Assembly (NCBI RefSeq): GCF_004793475.1 | Contig: NZ_SRYZ01000001.1 | Span: 238,656 to 302,655, forward strand | From: Bacteroides muris (ex Afrizal et al. 2022) | GTDB taxonomy: Bacteria > Bacteroidota > Bacteroidia > Bacteroidales > Bacteroidaceae | Direction: 5' to 3' | DNA: 64,000 nucleotides | Shown here: positions 9,801 through 17,566 of the stretch, in pieces | Layout: each line of letters starts with the position of its first letter | Position numbering within the stretch: the first letter of the stretch is position 1 | Position numbers and translations under genes: made by a program | Notes under the pieces: generated by a model | Seen by the model: only the letters and a program-made list of their open reading frames with translations | Told to the model about the DNA's origin: nothing | Database searches by the model: none

Positions 9801-10949
9801 AACGAACGTCTCATTTTGAAGATAGCCAATACCGGCAAAGGCATCACACCCGAAAATCTCGGAAAGATATTCGACCGCTATAAGATTCTCGATTCCGTGG
9901 AGATGAACGGCAAAAACTCAAGAAACGGACTGGGACTGGCCATCTGCAAAAGCATGGTGACGCTGCTGGAAGGGGAGATAAACATCGAAAGCATACCGGG
10001 CGAACTGACCACCTTCACTGTAAGCCTGCCCTCGCTATCTCCCAACGGACAAGAGGTACCACAAACCGCATACGAAACGGCTTCTCCAAGCATTCTCACC
10101 GAAGAAGCGCAAGAACTGCCCGAAAAATACACCCGAGAATTCGACACAAACAAGCAGACAGTCATGGTGATAGATGATGACCCTTCCATGCTATGGTTCG
10201 TATCCGAAATATTCACGGAGAAATACAATGTACTCTCCTTCAATAATGCCCAAAAGGCATTAAACAGCTTGGAGCAGCGACAGCCAGACCTCATCATCTC
10301 AGACGTGATGATGCCCAATATAGACGGGCTATCCTTCACCTCCGCTATCAAGCAACATAAGCTGTGGAGCCATATCCCCCTCATCCTGCTCTCGGCACTG
10401 CATCACGAAGACGACCAAGTAAAAGGACTGGAATCGGGAGCGGATGCCTATGTCACCAAGCCTTTCAACGTGAAATACTTGGAAAAGATGGTCTATCATC
10501 TCATCCGCCGCGAAGAAAACCTGAAGGAATATTATAGTTCGGCACTCAGCACCTTTACCTGGAAAGAAGGAAGCTGCCTGCACAAAGAAGAACAGGAATT
10601 CTTAGAAAAAATGACAGAAGTCATTGAAAAGAACTTGGCCAATCCCGACCTGCAAGTAGAACTCTTGAGTAAAGAAATGGGCTACAGTAGCCGACAGTTC
10701 TACCGCAAACTGAAACCACTTACCGACAAATCGCCTGCCGACATCATCAAAGAATACCGCCTCTCTAGGGCAGAACGCTTGTTAGTCTCCAGCAACTTCA
10801 CCATCGAAGAGCTGATGGACCGCACGGGATTCACCAACCGAAGCACTTTTTATAAAGCTTTTTCACAACGTTACGGAATGCCGCCCCGTCAATACAGCGA
10901 ACAGCAAAGAAAGAACGTGAAAGAAGGGCAGGAAATTACTAATGCCTAA
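6882..10949 (+). CDS. Hybrid two-component system sensor/regulator (HTCS)
   Basis: The 1355-residue one-protein signalling system is typical of Bacteroides PUL control. A signal peptide is followed by a periplasmic two-propeller sensor with repeated LWIGT/LWVST blade motifs (about residues 30-690). Next come a Y_Y_Y domain, a membrane span (VGYFLLGLLLCAGIVSYAF) and a histidine kinase core with His839 in NITHEFCTPLTLI. An ATPase domain, a receiver with phospho-acceptor Asp1141 in ISDVMMPN and a C-terminal AraC-type helix-turn-helix complete it. The expected role is to bind an oligosaccharide in the periplasm and switch on nearby genes, most likely GH97, GH38 and GH76. The H-box reads THEFCTPL rather than the common THELRTPL, but the key His and Pro are kept. 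The start at 6882 is supported by the promoter 28 bp upstream. Confidence 0.95.
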   Translation: MKDIYWKGHTILLLVSLLCCVPDFVHAYSLRQFSNKNGLSNSAIQSLYQDSQGVLWIGTCDGLNVFDGNNIHLYTPVDVSRNLLSGNIISQIVESEPGILWLQTNYGLDRLDTYRQTCRTFTEFKDNIFLAQSNNKCMLVLKDDGNLYHYQQENQRFLQLNTSSMDFNKVLSMTIDSNNLLWIFATGNNTRCYRLNHTGKSVTLIPEKPFGHHGLKHAFIGKDSAYFIDETYALYEYSFSNRQCYYIADLKDEIEKRGEVSSIIKRENDFCIGFKSSGLIILKYEANQKIKYRIEYTEIQSGIFCLMKDKFQDIVWVATDGEGLYMLYNDTFTMTNTLLNTPAYQVNNPVRSLYLDPQQTLWIGTKGSGILRIPNYLVDSTPEKHDRLITGNSTLTDNSVYCFAPGGEDRLWIGTENGINYYSYSTHQLKELAVQANGSKVKYVHSIDQTNDSTLWISTVGEGIVKVTLENQRKDPTVKHATRTLVSNGHMASNYFFTSYRESSSALWFGNRGLGAYRIDVHTGEMAQFRFNNLVNSQTANDVFAIHKNEQGYWLGTGSGLLRFHPNEGGNPDSISAKLYTNSTVHGILEDNRDNLWVSTNQGLMRLNPQEQTKQTYNNGNGLAVTEFSDGAFYKDNATGILFFGGVNGFVTVRPDSYITTDYMPDISLKGLSIFGKEYNLHDFLHNKNGKPVLQLDYKHNFFQLNFRITDYINGNDYFYSYKLKEASDQWIENGVSPNAIFSNLSPGEYTLFVKYRNNINGKESHPQAFTIYIAPPWYLSSWAYVGYFLLGLLLCAGIVSYAFHTYRLKRQHMMKKMERQKKEEIYESKLRFFTNITHEFCTPLTLIQGPCEKILTHKETDIYTHRYAKMIQQNVEKLNGLIVELLEFRRLETENKMLSIQPQPVSEKLRDIAESFGDMAENREMNYRLDIAPELIWNTDLSCFNKIAGNLISNAFKYTPDKGNICITLYAKNERLILKIANTGKGITPENLGKIFDRYKILDSVEMNGKNSRNGLGLAICKSMVTLLEGEINIESIPGELTTFTVSLPSLSPNGQEVPQTAYETASPSILTEEAQELPEKYTREFDTNKQTVMVIDDDPSMLWFVSEIFTEKYNVLSFNNAQKALNSLEQRQPDLIISDVMMPNIDGLSFTSAIKQHKLWSHIPLILLSALHHEDDQVKGLESGADAYVTKPFNVKYLEKMVYHLIRREENLKEYYSSALSTFTWKEGSCLHKEEQEFLEKMTEVIEKNLANPDLQVELLSKEMGYSSRQFYRKLKPLTDKSPADIIKEYRLSRAERLLVSSNFTIEELMDRTGFTNRSTFYKAFSQRYGMPPRQYSEQQRKNVKEGQEITNA

Positions 10950-11067
10950 TCATCTTATACCATCTGCATTTATTAAGAAGAAGCTATTTTTTTGAGTATC
11001 GCATTCACCGGGCGGCTTGCTACCGCAGCCGCAACAACACGAACTCACGAACAACCCAAATGAAATG

Positions 11068-11156
11068 ACCAGAATATTTCGGGCGTGAACAAGGCATGCC
11101 AAACAGCTATCTCAATGCCCAATTCAACCTGGCCCCTTACTTGAAAGAGGGTGGAA
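11068..11156 (+). pseudogene. Possible short coding relic before mutS
   Basis: Right after an in-frame TGA, the frame EYFGREQGMPNSYLNAQFNL runs in protein-like fashion up to the mutS stop. It has no start and no recognisable family. It may be the tail of a lost gene or chance. The rest of the 10950-11156 gap holds only a short inverted repeat (GCGGCT/AGCCGC near 11012-11034). Confidence 0.2.
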
Positions 11157-13772
11157 TCATTTCCCCTTCACTATCCTCTTTATATCATTCAGCTTGTTCA
11201 GCGCCTCCAGCGGCGTAAGGTTATTCACATCCAGATTCAGTATCTCGTCGCGTATCTGGCACAGCACCGGATCGTCGAGCTGGAAGAAGCTGAGTTGCAT
11301 GCCGCCGCGCGTCTCTCCCACTTCCGGCATCGGCTTGCCGGAAATTCCCTGCTGGCGGTTGTCCGTTTCAAGTTGTTTCAGAATGTCGTTGGCACGCTTT
11401 ACAATGCTTTTCGGCATACCTGCCATCTTTGCCACATGAATACCGAAGGAGTGCTCACTGCCACCCCGCTCCAGCTTACGCAGGAAAATGACCTTGTTAT
11501 CTATCTCCTTGACCGACACATTGTAATTCTTGATGCGCCGGAAACTTTTCTCCATCTCGTTCAGTTCATGGTAGTGCGTGGCAAAGAGCGTGCGCGCTTT
11601 CGCTTTCGGATGCTCATGGATGTGCTCCACGATTGCCCAGGCGATGGAAATACCGTCATACGTGGAAGTGCCGCGTCCCAGCTCGTCGAACAGTACCAGG
11701 CTACGCGGAGAAAGGTTGTTCAGGATGTCTGCCGCCTCGTTCATCTCTACCATAAAGGTAGACTCGCCCACGGAAATATTATCGCTGGCCCCCACACGGG
11801 TGAATATCTTATCCACCAACCCGATATGGGCATTCTCCGCAGGTACGAAACTGCCGATTTGAGCCAGCAACGTAATCAATGCCGTCTGCCTCAGCAAAGC
11901 GGACTTACCCGCCATATTGGGACCTGTTATGATAATAATCTGCTGGGTCTGGCTATCCAGCATCACATCGTTGGCAATATACTTCTCGCCGATGGGAAGC
12001 TGTTTCTCAATCACCGGATGCCGTCCCTGGCGGATTTCCAGCACATCGTCGTCGGCAACGACGGGACGTATATAGTTGTTCTCGCGTGCTGCCGTGGCAA
12101 AGGAGAGCAGGCAGTCCAGACGCGCTATCTGGTTCGCATTGATCTGAATGGCAGGAATGAACTCGCTCAGAGATTGCACCAGCTCTGCATAGAGTTGTGT
12201 TTCCAGCACCAGTATCTTGTCCTCCGCGCCGAGAATCTTCTCTTCGTACTCCTTCAATTCCTGGGTAATGTAGCGTTCGGCATTGGCAAGGGTCTGCTTG
12301 CGTATCCACTCTGCCGGCACTTTGTCTTTATGCGTGTTGCGCACCTCGATGTAGTAGCCAAAGACATTATTGTAGCCTATCTTCAAGCTGGGAATTTCCG
12401 TCAGCTCGCTCTCGCGCTGCTGTATCTGCAACAAATAATCCTTACCGGAGTAAGCAATCCGGCGCAACTCGTCCAGTTCGGCACTGACACCGGACTTGAT
12501 GACACCTCCTTTATTAATCAGCAACGGCGGGTCATTGTCTATCTCCCTGTCGATGCGGTCGCGGATGGACTGGCAGATGTTCAACTGTTCGCCTATATGA
12601 TTCAGACTGGCATTGTCGGCCTCCATACAAGCCGCCTTGATGGGTTCAATGGCCTGCAAAGCCACCTTCAGCGCCACCACCTCACGCGGAGAGACACGGC
12701 CTACCGCCACTTTGGAGATGATACGTTCCAAGTCGCCTATCAAATGCAACTGTTCCTCTATCAGTTCCTTGAAATCGGGCTGGCGGAAGAAGTATTCCAC
12801 CACATTCAGCCGCTCGTTAATCGGCTGCACGTCTTTCAACGGGAATACCAGCCAACGTTTCAGCAAGCGGGCACCCATCGGGCTGATGGTCTTGTCTATC
12901 ACGTTCAGCAGACTGCTGCCGCCATCGTTCATGCTGCCCATCAGCTCCAGGCTGCGCACTGTGAACTTATCCAGGCGGACATACTTATCCTCCTCGATGC
13001 GTGCCAGCGAAGTAACATGCCCAATCTGCGTATGCTGCGTCATGATGAGGTATTGCAGGATGGCTCCCGAAGCTATGATGCCGTTCTTGAGATGCTCTAC
13101 ACCGAAGCCTTTCAGGTTCTTCACCTCGAAATGCTTCAGCAGCTTCTCCCGGGCCGAGGTCTCGGTAAACACCCAGTCGTCCAACTCGAAAGTGAAGAAC
13201 TTGCTGCCGAAGTTTCCCTCGAACATCAAGCGCTTGCCACGCTCGAAAAGCACTTCTTTCGGAGCAAAATTGTTCAGCAGCTTGTCCACATAGTCGAACG
13301 GTCCCTCAGCCGTCAGAAATTCGCCCGTAGATATATCCAGAAAAGCCACCCCGCAAGCTCCTTTGCCGAAATGGACGGCAGCCAGGAAGTTGTTTTCCCG
13401 GTAGTTCAGCACATTGTCGTTGATGGATACTCCCGGCGTCACCAGTTCCGTGATGCCGCGCTTCACCAGCTTCTTCGTCAGCTTCGGGTCTTCCAGTTGG
13501 TCGCAAATAGCCACACGCTTACCGGCACGTATCAGTTTAGGCAGATAAGTATCGAGCGCATGATGTGGGAAACCAGCCATCTCGATGGTCTTCCCCTTGC
13601 CGTTGGCACGTTTGGTCAAGGTAATACCGAGAATTTCGGACGCAACGACAGCATCGGTGGAATAGGTTTCATAGAAGTCACCACAACGAAACAGCATGAC
13701 AGCATCGGGATGCTTTGCCTTCAAGTCAAGGAACTGTTTCATCATCGGGGTAAGGACAATATCTTCGTGCAT
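11157..13772 (-). CDS. mutS: DNA mismatch repair protein MutS
   Basis: This full-length 871-residue MutS recognises mismatches and small loops and recruits the repair machinery. The N-terminal mismatch-binding domain contains the Phe-x-Glu mismatch motif (CGDFYETY, near residue 32). Connector, lever and clamp domains follow. The ATPase has Walker [14 protein letters not shown] near residue 617 and Walker [13 protein letters not shown] near 694. An ABC signature region and the dimerisation helix-turn-helix end the protein. It is transcribed alone and converges with the HTCS gene. The opposite strand happens to be open over almost the whole gene, but that frame looks like shadow coding. Confidence 0.98.
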   Translation of the reverse strand: MHEDIVLTPMMKQFLDLKAKHPDAVMLFRCGDFYETYSTDAVVASEILGITLTKRANGKGKTIEMAGFPHHALDTYLPKLIRAGKRVAICDQLEDPKLTKKLVKRGITELVTPGVSINDNVLNYRENNFLAAVHFGKGACGVAFLDISTGEFLTAEGPFDYVDKLLNNFAPKEVLFERGKRLMFEGNFGSKFFTFELDDWVFTETSAREKLLKHFEVKNLKGFGVEHLKNGIIASGAILQYLIMTQHTQIGHVTSLARIEEDKYVRLDKFTVRSLELMGSMNDGGSSLLNVIDKTISPMGARLLKRWLVFPLKDVQPINERLNVVEYFFRQPDFKELIEEQLHLIGDLERIISKVAVGRVSPREVVALKVALQAIEPIKAACMEADNASLNHIGEQLNICQSIRDRIDREIDNDPPLLINKGGVIKSGVSAELDELRRIAYSGKDYLLQIQQRESELTEIPSLKIGYNNVFGYYIEVRNTHKDKVPAEWIRKQTLANAERYITQELKEYEEKILGAEDKILVLETQLYAELVQSLSEFIPAIQINANQIARLDCLLSFATAARENNYIRPVVADDDVLEIRQGRHPVIEKQLPIGEKYIANDVMLDSQTQQIIIITGPNMAGKSALLRQTALITLLAQIGSFVPAENAHIGLVDKIFTRVGASDNISVGESTFMVEMNEAADILNNLSPRSLVLFDELGRGTSTYDGISIAWAIVEHIHEHPKAKARTLFATHYHELNEMEKSFRRIKNYNVSVKEIDNKVIFLRKLERGGSEHSFGIHVAKMAGMPKSIVKRANDILKQLETDNRQQGISGKPMPEVGETRGGMQLSFFQLDDPVLCQIRDEILNLDVNNLTPLEALNKLNDIKRIVKGK

Positions 13773-13853
13773 ACGGGTCTATAGTTTTTAATTTCCAAAG
13801 CTTTGAGCCAAGAGAACAGAAGACCGCCAAGTAAAGCCCAAAACTTAATGTGA

Positions 13854-13861
13854 CAAAGATA
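13854..13861 (-). promoter_or_regulatory. Candidate -7 element of mutS
   Basis: The minus strand reads TATCTTTG 82 bp upstream of the mutS start. No TTG stands at a good distance. Confidence 0.3.
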
Positions 13862-13972
13862 ATTCTTTTTTAGAAAACACTCACGGAGAGGCTTCAAAAC
13901 CTTAGCAAGCCTTAACAAAGAGACGCATTTTCCTAAAACATGTTATAAAACAGACTTTTTTATTTGCTTTAT

Positions 13973-14002
13973 TTGGAGATAAGCAAAAAGTCCGTACCTT
14001 TG
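13973..14002 (+). promoter_or_regulatory. Promoter of a short terminated transcript
   Basis: TTG (13973-13975), 19 bp, TACCTTTG (13995-14002). This is a near-ideal Bacteroides promoter with no gene directly after it. Confidence 0.65.
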
Positions 14003-14008
14003 CAATGT

Positions 14009-14070
14009 GTTTTTCATAGTATTAGATTTAAGGTTAACAAAGGTTGGAGTACAGCGGTACTCCTTTTTTT
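14009..14070 (+). ncRNA. Candidate small RNA or terminated leader
   Basis: About 7 nt after the promoter a transcript of some 60 nt would start. It would run through an A/T-rich stretch (ATTAGATTTAAGGTTAACAA) and end at a textbook terminator: stem GGAGTAC/GTACTCC (14046-14052 with 14057-14063), a 4-nt loop and seven T (14064-14070). No start codon with a plausible frame lies inside. From 14071 to about 14400 I see only small frames that change phase and match no family. The product is therefore either a free small RNA or an attenuated leader whose gene has decayed. Confidence 0.5.
14046..14070 (+). terminator. Intrinsic terminator
   Basis: A 7-bp perfect stem with loop AGCG is followed by T7. 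It ends the short transcript that starts near 14009. Confidence 0.8.
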
Positions 14071-14425
14071 ATGCCTATACTCAGCATCATTGATGATGGC
14101 TTCTATAAACGGTTCAGGATTACTGTTTCTTTTGCTCTATATACCAAACATATTCGTAGTATTTATGCTGTCTTGATGGCACGGTGGCCGGCATTTTCCA
14201 CCGCCCAGCATTACCGCGACCACGGTGCAGACCGACTACATCAAAAAAACAGGAAAAGGAAATGCTTCGTCCTGCGCATCAACGGGAAGAACATCCTCGA
14301 CTGGTTTAGGAAGCAGTTCGAGAGGCTACTCCAACAATACAGCAACCACAACGAAAAAACAAGGAATTCAAACTGTAATGATTATAAATACTTATGTGCC
14401 AACATAAAAAATGCAGGAAATGTTA

Positions 14426-14454
14426 TTGCACTTCCTACATTTTTCATATTTTTG
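14426..14454 (+). promoter_or_regulatory. Promoter of the structured RNA and SH3/zinc-ribbon operon
   Basis: TTG (14426-14428), 18 bp, TATTTTTG (14447-14454). The predicted start near 14460 falls exactly on the first G of the structured element. A terminator-like hairpin (ATGCAGGAA/TTCCTACAT) overlaps the promoter just upstream. Confidence 0.55.
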
Positions 14455-14459
14455 CATTT

Positions 14460-14700
14460 GGAGAGAGGAAGCTCCCTCCAAGACATTTTAGAATTTGAAG
14501 AAGCGTTATGCTTATCTTGTGGTTGGGAACCTAGGAAATTCACAATTGTACACAAGGATAGCATAGTGGTTCTCACGCATATAGCGTGGGCTGCTATACC
14601 CATATCCGTGTACAAGGTTTTCCTAGGACCTCCAACCAGAACGTGGCATGCAGTCTCACGCTTTTATGTTGAATGGCCCCCGGAGAGGCTGAGGGAGGTA
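14460..14700 (+). ncRNA. Long, strongly structured RNA (6S-like ncRNA or operon leader)
   Basis: Nested complementary segments make one long rod. GGTTGG 14521-14526 pairs with 14632-14637, and CCTAGGAAA 14530-14538 with 14619-14627 (9 bp). TTGTACAC 14546-14553 pairs with 14608-14615 (8 bp), and GGATA 14556-14560 with 14603-14607. A tip hairpin pairs CACGC 14574-14578 with GCGTG 14584-14588. A closing helix, CTCCCTC 14472-14478 with GAGGGAG 14691-14697, encloses everything. A promoter sits at the 5' end. The rod-with-bulges shape and length recall 6S RNA, but no terminator follows and an ATG begins 18 nt later. A regulatory leader for the downstream genes is therefore equally possible. Small frames on both strands here look non-coding. 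Confidence 0.55.
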
Positions 14701-14717
14701 AATTTATTCGAAATATT

Positions 14718-15998
14718 ATGAATGTGCGTTACCTATTGATTTTATGCGGTACGTTTTTGTTATTCATGGCCTGCAAAGACTCTCCCAAGCAAAAGTCTCC
14801 CTCTTTCTCAAAGAATCCAAACCACTCGTATGTAATTGCAATAAAGTCGGACATTAGTGTCAAAAAAGAACCGGTGGAAGGCAAGCTGGTAGGGTTCATT
14901 GAACGTGGAGAAATATGCGAACTGGTAGATTCGGTCAACGGATGGTATAAAGTGCGGCTACGTACAGGTGAAAAGGGCTATGTCAACAGCGAATTCTCCA
15001 AAGTGCTATCCCACGATTCTATTCCGAAAGAGGCTTTTGAATCGTATTGCCCTTTGGCAGAGCCTAGAGTTCAGTATGGCGACCTGTCCTTCAGGGTAGA
15101 TGGAAATAATGTATTTATGGCGAGGGCCTACAATTCCGTGCCAGAAGATGGAGACCTTTGGAAATCGGTTTACCAAGGAGCAACAATCTATTATGGAAAG
15201 ATAGAAGGAAACCGACTGGTCTTCACACGTAGCTTGTCACGCTTTGATTTGACTTTGGACTCCCTTGCTCCATCGGAGCTGGAGGAAATAGAGCCTTACA
15301 CTGCGTATTATTCACCCGTAGAAAGAGGATTTATTTTTGAAGGAGCACTGTTCAAGGCTGTAGATTTGGATGAAGACTTGAATACGGTTTCAGTTAATGA
15401 AGATACTGGAGTTCCTCATCCTTTGTCGGCACGCAAAGGTCTCTGTATATATGTGAATGTAGAAAGTGTGGCTGATAGTGAAGGGAAATTTATTCGGTTT
15501 GATAAAGTAGGAAATATATTGGAAATCAGTGAAGGGAATGAATCTTCTACAACTTACAGTTATAATACCGAACGTACAAAATATAACAGAAGTAACTGGG
15601 GTTCTTATATCATTACATACAGTGACCATAAGAGGAGCGATATGAGTTCAGATGAGTCTGATATGGAAGGTTCTGTAGAATATCTTTTTGACGAGCAGGA
15701 CAGAATCATAGAACGTAAAAATCAGGTAAAAATGATTTACCTCACAGAAAAATTTACTTACACCGGAGCGAACCTTCTTCCTGATAGTAAAAGTGTACAC
15801 GATTACGATGAAACCGGAGATTATCTTACCACAGACAGGTATGAGTATCTGGAAGCGGACGAACACGGGAATTGGTTAAAGCGGAAAGTAATCCGCACCA
15901 ATCAGGTAAAGGAGTATAAGGAGAATGGTGAGTCATTCTCTATCAAAACAGAGCCGGAACGTATCGAGACACAATCCCTTAAGTATTTCAACAACTAA
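14718..15998 (+). CDS. Lipoprotein with bacterial SH3 domain
   Basis: This 426-residue protein starts with a lipoprotein signal (YLLILCGTFLLFMAC). Residues about 35-100 form an SH3b-like domain (VEGKLVGFIERGEICELVDS, then NGWYKVRLRTGEKGYV), a fold that often binds cell-wall peptides. The remaining 320 residues have no family I recognise. They are rich in Tyr and acidic residues, with YEY/YSYN segments like those of RHS-style or beta-rich proteins. It is the first gene of a three-gene operon (11-nt gap to the next) behind the structured RNA. The open frame extends upstream to 14673, but the signal peptide fixes the start at 14718. Its function is unknown. Confidence 0.8.
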   Translation: MNVRYLLILCGTFLLFMACKDSPKQKSPSFSKNPNHSYVIAIKSDISVKKEPVEGKLVGFIERGEICELVDSVNGWYKVRLRTGEKGYVNSEFSKVLSHDSIPKEAFESYCPLAEPRVQYGDLSFRVDGNNVFMARAYNSVPEDGDLWKSVYQGATIYYGKIEGNRLVFTRSLSRFDLTLDSLAPSELEEIEPYTAYYSPVERGFIFEGALFKAVDLDEDLNTVSVNEDTGVPHPLSARKGLCIYVNVESVADSEGKFIRFDKVGNILEISEGNESSTTYSYNTERTKYNRSNWGSYIITYSDHKRSDMSSDESDMEGSVEYLFDEQDRIIERKNQVKMIYLTEKFTYTGANLLPDSKSVHDYDETGDYLTTDRYEYLEADEHGNWLKRKVIRTNQVKEYKENGESFSIKTEPERIETQSLKYFNN

Positions 15999-16009
15999 AA
16001 ATAACTATT

Positions 16010-16738
16010 ATGAGTACGAAAATGAAATTCAAGTGTACTTCATGCCAACACATATTTGAACATGATGCTTATCAAAAAGAATGTTTCTGTCCGAAGTGTG
16101 GCAACACCAGTGAACGTTGTGCAGAAGAAGAACAGTTTATTGTCTGTAGTGAATGTGGAACTGAAATTCCTAACGGTGCAACATCGTGCCCCACATGCGG
16201 GTGCCCCATATCTGCCACGAAAAATCGCCATTGCCATGAATGTGGCGCTGAACTGGCTGATTGCGTACACGTTTGTCCGCAATGCGGATGTCCCGTTGTA
16301 CCAGCTGCACCGATTGCCGTTTCACCCATCCCTCCGGTATCCATTACACAGACAACATCTCCTATAGAGGTTGAAGAGCAGGAACTTTCCCTTCCCCCAA
16401 GGAGCAGAGCTTTATATTGGTTTATTGGTGGTATTGTATTGGTGCTGTTAGTAAGTTTCGGTATATTTTATTATACGACCGATTATTTTAAGGATAAGAC
16501 CACCACATTGGAATCTATCGTAGGTACTTCGCAGCAAGTAGTGACTGATGGTGTCAACCTACGTTTACGGTATGCACCATCGCCGGATGCAGAAACATAC
16601 AAGTGGGCTGACGGAACTAACCGCCACCCGGAGAAAGGTGAACGGTTTCCTTATCTAGGAGACATAGGAGACTTTTATAGAATTGATTATAAAGGACTTG
16701 TACTATACGTTTCCAAACAACATACTCACCTAGAATAG
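16010..16738 (+). CDS. Zinc-ribbon membrane protein with C-terminal SH3 domain
   Basis: In this 242-residue protein, four CxxC pairs build two to three zinc ribbons in the first 90 residues (CTSCQ, CPKCG, CSECG, CPTCG, CHECG, CPQCG). A Pro/Thr-rich linker and one membrane span (WFIGGIVLVLLVSFGIFYYT) follow. The final 60 residues form an SH3b-like domain (VNLRLRYAPSPDAETYKW... GLVLYVSK). The layout suggests a cytoplasmic zinc-binding head and a periplasmic SH3 domain, perhaps linking cell-wall state to the cytoplasm. It shares the SH3 theme with the preceding lipoprotein and the zinc-ribbon theme with the next gene. The domain calls are firm; the role is not known. Confidence 0.8.
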   Translation: MSTKMKFKCTSCQHIFEHDAYQKECFCPKCGNTSERCAEEEQFIVCSECGTEIPNGATSCPTCGCPISATKNRHCHECGAELADCVHVCPQCGCPVVPAAPIAVSPIPPVSITQTTSPIEVEEQELSLPPRSRALYWFIGGIVLVLLVSFGIFYYTTDYFKDKTTTLESIVGTSQQVVTDGVNLRLRYAPSPDAETYKWADGTNRHPEKGERFPYLGDIGDFYRIDYKGLVLYVSKQHTHLE

Positions 16739-16773
16739 TTTTTTTATTTATTAACGCTAAAATATTTTGTATT

Positions 16774-17190
16774 ATGGCACTCATTTTTTGCTCCCATTGT
16801 GGAAAGCAGGTTTCGGACAAAGCCACCACCTGCCCTCATTGTAATGCAGTCCTGCAAGCAGGACAACCTCAGGTTCAACCTCAAACAGCCCAACAACCGT
16901 TCCAGCAGAACACGAATGCTACACAACAGTCGGTTTATGTAAATGTTCCCGGCAAGCAGTCCAATGGTATCGGTACTACCGGGCTGGTATTCGCCATTCT
17001 TGGAATCTTTCTTGGGTGGATACCTATTCTTGGGTGGATTATCTGGTTCTTCGGTGCGCTTTTTAGTTTCATCGGATTATTCAAAAGTCCGCGCGGCTGC
17101 GCCATTGCAGGTTTCATTATCTCATTTATATGGGTGATTGTCGTTGTGTTCGTCGTCGGGTCTATTGGAGCCTTTTCACTCTTTAGTTAA
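16774..17190 (+). CDS. Small zinc-ribbon membrane protein
   Basis: This 138-residue protein has one zinc ribbon (FCSHCGKQV and TCPHCNAVL), a Gln/Pro/Asn-rich linker, then two or three hydrophobic segments (GLVFAILGIFLGWIPILGWI; FFGALFSFIGLF; AIAGFIISFIWVIVVVFVV). This is the common zinc-ribbon plus DUF4190-like membrane layout. It is the last gene of the SH3/zinc-ribbon operon, 35 nt after its neighbour and 53 bp ahead of a strong terminator. No enzymatic residues are seen. Confidence 0.8.
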   Translation: MALIFCSHCGKQVSDKATTCPHCNAVLQAGQPQVQPQTAQQPFQQNTNATQQSVYVNVPGKQSNGIGTTGLVFAILGIFLGWIPILGWIIWFFGALFSFIGLFKSPRGCAIAGFIISFIWVIVVVFVVGSIGAFSLFS

Positions 17191-17243
17191 TGGTCGTTAT
17201 ACATTGGTTCTATTGTTTAAGAATCTAAATACCAATTAAGTGG

Positions 17244-17279
17244 TGCTGGCAAAAAGAATAAATTCACTTTTTGCCAGCA
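17244..17279 (+). terminator. Strong terminator hairpin of the SH3/zinc-ribbon operon
   Basis: A 13-bp perfect stem, TGCTGGCAAAAAG (17244-17256) with CTTTTTGCCAGCA (17267-17279), has a 10-nt loop and is followed by TATTTTG. The A- and T-tracts on both sides would also let it work from the other strand. Confidence 0.8.
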
Positions 17280-17442
17280 TATTTTGTCTTGTTCCTTTTG
17301 TATGGAAAACAAAAGAAAGTAGAGCTAAAGGGGCTTCATGATTTCATTCTCATATTAAAACGCTGAACAAACTTTTTGAAAAAGAATTAAACAGGCTCTT
17401 AGTATTTCTGCACTTCTGCTTGCATAATATTATTTTATTCGT

Positions 17443-17475
17443 ATGCAGTATTGCCTGTTTCCTGCAATACTGCAT
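17443..17475. repeat. Perfect 12-bp inverted repeat between convergent genes
   Basis: ATGCAGTATTGC (17443-17454) and GCAATACTGCAT (17464-17475) flank a 9-nt loop. It lies in the 376-bp gap between the convergent zinc-ribbon and SPFH genes. No T-run follows on either strand. Nothing else is seen in the gap apart from the terminator at 17244. Confidence 0.55.
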
Positions 17476-17566
17476 TTCAAATTCTTGCTTACTAAGTGAT
17501 TATCCGCGCGCACAATCAGTTCCTTTCCAAAAGAATCAAGTTGCTAATGAGTTCTCATAGAGATTG

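Noticed and set aside
11151..13784. An 877-codon open frame on the plus strand covering mutS
   Set aside because: It mirrors the mutS codons on the opposite strand and its protein is His/Gln/Leu-rich without any domain. MutS on the minus strand is complete.
14382..14615. A 77-codon minus-strand frame within the structured RNA
   Set aside because: It overlaps the paired segments; small frames like this are often annotated over conserved RNAs.
14044..14721. A 225-codon plus-strand frame over the structured RNA
   Set aside because: It changes character along its length, crosses the RNA helices and the next gene's start, and has no family.
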